The position numbers and the translations under genes were made by a program. This document shows, piece after piece, positions 6,999 to 8,785 of a stretch of DNA of 8,785 bases (position 1 is the first letter of the stretch; each line of letters starts with the position of its first letter). The notes under the pieces are model-generated. The model did no database searches. It had not been told where the DNA came from and saw nothing but the letters and a program-made list of their open reading frames with translations. The stretch is from JBNRMR01 sp050309705. GTDB lineage: Bacteria; Bacillota; Clostridia; Christensenellales; UBA1750. The stretch covers positions 1 through 8,785 of the forward strand of contig JBNRMR010000108.1 of assembly GCA_050309705.1 (NCBI GenBank), in the 5' to 3' direction.

Positions 6999-7027
6999 AT
7001 TATAAACCATGGCGCCGGGACTTGCAA
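6999..7027 (-). promoter_or_regulatory. Promoter of the D-amino acid operon
   Basis: On the minus strand, TTGCAA (7022-7027), a 17-base spacer and a perfect TATAAT (6999-7004). Transcription would start near 6992, about 20 bases before the sulfatase-like start codon at 6969. The -10 box overlaps the stop codon of the recombinase remnant. No clear operator repeat is seen beside it. Confidence 0.75.
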
Positions 7028-7050
7028 GACGGGGCGCTCACCGCAGAATT

Positions 7051-7291
7051 ATTGATTAAGAGCCCGCCTTCTGCTCCACGGTCATATTCGAGAAATTGTG
7101 CGTATGGAACACTGTACTTGCCATCAGGAAATTTTTTACGGTGCCCCCATGCCACATTTTCTGATATAGAACGCGATTCCTCCTGGGCCATGCTTTAAAG
7201 CAGCGTAATCATGAATTCGCCCTTAGAACCAAAGGTCCCTGCTTTCGCATCGCTCATCATTTTTTGAAATTCTACTCTCGTTTTTATCCAT
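7051..7291 (-). pseudogene. Remnant of a large serine recombinase (TnpX-like)
   Basis: An excellent ribosome binding site AAGGAGG (7300-7306) leads to ATG 7291 and a few N-terminal codons (MDKNE). A frame change follows, then VEFQKMMSDAKAG (from 7275), typical of the resolvase domain of TnpX-type recombinases. It passes abruptly to SKGEFMITLL, a TAA stop (7195-7197), then SMAQEESRSISENVAWG and the segment KKFPDGKYSVPYAQFLEYD, which open the recombinase domain. The catalytic serine near the N-terminus, the segment between DAKAG and SKGE, and everything beyond LLIN (about 7051) are gone, out of a family length near 500 residues. The frame ends at TAA 7000-7002. It shows that a site-specific recombinase element once sat beside the D-amino acid operon. 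I found no matching element ends. Confidence 0.85.
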
Positions 7292-7355
7292 ATTCATGAC
7301 CTCCTTCGCAAGACCATTCGTATGAATTGCTCAAAAACGCTGAAAAGTCAAGGAC

Positions 7356-7472
7356 TTAGTCGATAATTTCGATTTTATACCCTAGCAAGCGATTGATAGA
7401 TGGGTGTGCAAAATCCCTGTCCGCCCCATAGGGGGAGTGCATCTTTGCAAATTGCTGCTCACATGCCTTCAC
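7356..7472 (-). CDS. Small ORF, unassigned (38 residues)
   Basis: A GTG at 7472 is preceded by a ribosome-binding-like AAGGGGG seven bases upstream. It opens a frame ending in NRLLGYKIEIID and TAA at 7356. I do not recognise the product. It could be a real small protein, or the C-terminal scrap of a larger gene, because the same frame stays open upstream through the terminator hairpin. Its position right after a terminator and before a recombinase remnant, in a region full of decayed genes, makes a scrap the more likely reading. Mostly soluble composition, with no membrane segment. Confidence 0.3.
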   Translation of the reverse strand: MKACEQQFAKMHSPYGADRDFAHPSINRLLGYKIEIID

Positions 7473-7510
7473 GCTCCAGCCCCCTTGATTTTCTAATGCA
7501 AGTTTTGGAG

Positions 7511-7546
7511 AAAAAAACCCTCTGCGGCTTAAAACCATCAGAGGGT
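7511..7546 (-). terminator. Strong rho-independent terminator, minus strand
   Basis: On the minus strand ACCCTCTG (7539-7546) pairs with CAGAGGGT (7517-7524) and is followed by TTTTTTT (7511-7517). The inner GGTT/AGCC bases can extend the stem. It lies 160 bases after the stop of the alpha-mannosidase gene and would end that transcript, and also any RNA started at the promoter-like site 7600-7628. Confidence 0.9.
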
Positions 7547-7599
7547 AAATGTTTTTATTATATTTGATTCGATATTTATGATGTACCTGCAACCCTGTG

Positions 7600-7628
7600 A
7601 ATACACTGCCTTGACGAAACAGTGTCAA
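7600..7628 (-). promoter_or_regulatory. Promoter-like site upstream of the terminator
   Basis: On the minus strand TTGACA (7623-7628, perfect), a 17-base spacer and TGTATT (7600-7605, four of six). Two small inverted repeats overlap it: ACACTG/CAGTGT and TTGAC/GTCAA, either of which could be an operator. Transcription would start near 7593 and meet the terminator after roughly 80 bases. Confidence 0.45.
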
Positions 7629-7707
7629 CCGATTCCTGCTCAAAAGGTTCTGCAAAAGCAAGGGTCATTCAAATTCAGGAGAAGCGCCAAATTTCGCATT
7701 TCATCCG

Positions 7708-8785
7708 TTAAGCGTTCACCCTAACCGTCGCAACTCCATTAGGACGGAGATTTACTCTTACTGTTTTGCCTGAAACAGCGACGCTTTCGCCTATAATCGG
7801 CTCCTCGTGAGCATCTGCGACGAATGCGCTCTTTACCAATTCCGGCAGCGTAATAATTGCCTCGGATTCTTTGCCGTCAAGCTCGAACAGCCGTATAATC
7901 AAGCTTCCGCTCCCGTCCTCGGCAGACTTAACCGCCGAAACTGTGATGGAATCCCCCTCAACGGACAATAGCTGTCCTGTCAAAGGCAGTGTTCCGCTGT
8001 GGGACGAAGCCGCTAGCGGAATCGGAATATTGCAGAAACGTACCGACTCGCGGCGAAGCTCTGCGGCATCGCTTATATCCATTGCACCCACGCCAATCTC
8101 GAATTCGTGGTCATATATTTCAGGCAGGTTGTCAGGATCATATGAGCTGCGGATTAGAGTGACAGCCATTTTTTCTCCCGTACCCCGGAATCCGTATTTG
8201 CTGTCAGTCATAAGCATTAACCCGCCATTATCAGTGGGGGCGAATGCGTAGCTCTGGGCAGGGACGTCATGTTCCAGGGCCGGACGAGCGATTTCATCAA
8301 AGGGAGTGTCGTAACGGTAATTCTCGCAGGAGGCGCTGTGGAGCAGGCCAAAGTTGAGCTGGGGTATGCCTCTTTCGCGCGAGCCGATTTCACGCCATTG
8401 GCAGTTCACGGAATACCGCAATACGCGGGCGCCGGCATCCAACGATACAGTTACTGCCAAACGGGAGCCTTCAACGTCGCATTCATATGAAATGGATTGA
8501 CGGAGCTCACCGTCCACGTGGCCCTTTAGACGAAGATTTCTGCCGACAGGTACCGTGTCGGTGTGCCGACCCACACGCCAGGATGTCATGCCGGCAAAGT
8601 TGTCCTCAACTGTGAAGAAAAACCCGCTTTTGCCGCTTATAAGCTCATCGCCGCTGGCCTTGTCCACAAGCGACTCCAGCATCATGTCCTCTGACGAGAA
8701 AACAGCGCGGATATTATCATTTTCCAATACAAAACTGAGCGGACGGTAAACTCGCGGATGAGATCCGTGCAGCAAGCCAATATCC
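7708..8785 (-). CDS. GH38 alpha-mannosidase, C-terminal part (5' end outside window)
   Basis: 358 residues are visible. The frame is open to the right edge of the window, so the N-terminal catalytic barrel and three-helix region lie beyond it; the TTG at 8775 is not a real start. The visible part matches the beta-sandwich C-terminal domains of glycoside hydrolase family 38: LENDNIRAVFSSEDMMLESL with DKASGDEL (substrate-side strand), the YRYDTPFDEI and HDVPAQSYA segments, GLMLMTDSKYGFR, and VTLIRSSYDPD. GH38 enzymes release alpha-mannose from glycans and use zinc in the missing part. Full proteins are usually 850-1050 residues. It ends TAA at 7708-7710 and is followed by a strong terminator. 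No link to the D-amino acid operon is visible beyond the shared strand. Confidence 0.9.
   Translation of the reverse strand, partial: DIGLLHGSHPRVYRPLSFVLENDNIRAVFSSEDMMLESLVDKASGDELISGKSGFFFTVEDNFAGMTSWRVGRHTDTVPVGRNLRLKGHVDGELRQSISYECDVEGSRLAVTVSLDAGARVLRYSVNCQWREIGSRERGIPQLNFGLLHSASCENYRYDTPFDEIARPALEHDVPAQSYAFAPTDNGGLMLMTDSKYGFRGTGEKMAVTLIRSSYDPDNLPEIYDHEFEIGVGAMDISDAAELRRESVRFCNIPIPLAASSHSGTLPLTGQLLSVEGDSITVSAVKSAEDGSGSLIIRLFELDGKESEAIITLPELVKSAFVADAHEEPIIGESVAVSGKTVRVNLRPNGVATVRVNA

Larger units (their letters stand above)
7292..7707. other. 416-base stretch between recombinase remnant and mannosidase
   Basis: The stretch holds an unassigned 38-codon ORF (7356-7472), a strong minus-strand terminator (7511-7546) and a minus-strand promoter-like pair (7600-7628), described separately. 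Bases 7292-7355 carry the ribosome binding site of the recombinase remnant. Bases 7629-7707 hold nothing I can name. Confidence 0.5.

Overview
The window looks like a chromosomal segment of a low-to-mid GC member of the Bacillota, most likely Clostridia. This is an inference. It rests on strong AGGAGG-type ribosome binding sites, tRNA genes with encoded CCA ends, a TyrRS with the KMGKT form of the signature, and a remnant of a TnpX-like large serine recombinase. No species can be named from the sequence alone.

Left part (1-2346, + strand), housekeeping: a nearly complete tyrosyl-tRNA synthetase gene cut by the window edge, a hairpin terminator, a YigZ/IMPACT-family gene, then a promoter driving a two-gene tRNA operon, tRNA-Thr(CGU) and tRNA-Pro(CGG), closed by a hairpin terminator. 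Next (2395-3153, + strand) is an AT-rich GNAT acetyltransferase gene whose single open frame is broken by one TAA codon.

Centre (about 3371-6969, - strand): a GC-rich operon for N-acyl-D-amino acid use. In transcription order it holds a collapsed sulfatase-like gene (72 codons left), an N-acyl-D-amino acid deacylase, a Rid (YjgF/YER057c/UK114) protein, a D-threonine aldolase / D-serine dehydratase-like PLP enzyme, and a collapsed SGNH hydrolase gene. The three middle genes are intact and tightly coupled (an ATGA overlap, a 14-base gap, and another ATGA overlap). A promoter with a 17-base spacer (TTGCAA/TATAAT) precedes the operon. A 13-bp hairpin (3362-3401) closes it and also serves the opposite strand. 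The deacylase would free D-amino acids, the PLP enzyme would cleave or deaminate them, and the Rid protein would remove reactive enamine/imine products.

Right part (6999-8785, - strand): a remnant of a large serine recombinase with an internal deletion and a stop codon, an unassigned 38-codon ORF, a strong terminator preceded by its own promoter (a possible short RNA), and the C-terminal part of a GH38 alpha-mannosidase that runs off the window.

The most notable pattern is gene decay. Three genes (SGNH hydrolase, sulfatase, recombinase) keep a family-typical N-terminal segment but have lost their middle, and a fourth (GNAT) carries a nonsense codon, while the enzymes between them are intact. 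I saw no CRISPR array, toxin-antitoxin pair, defence system or intact mobile element. The best candidate for a little-described system is the deacylase-Rid-PLP enzyme operon with its two lost partners.
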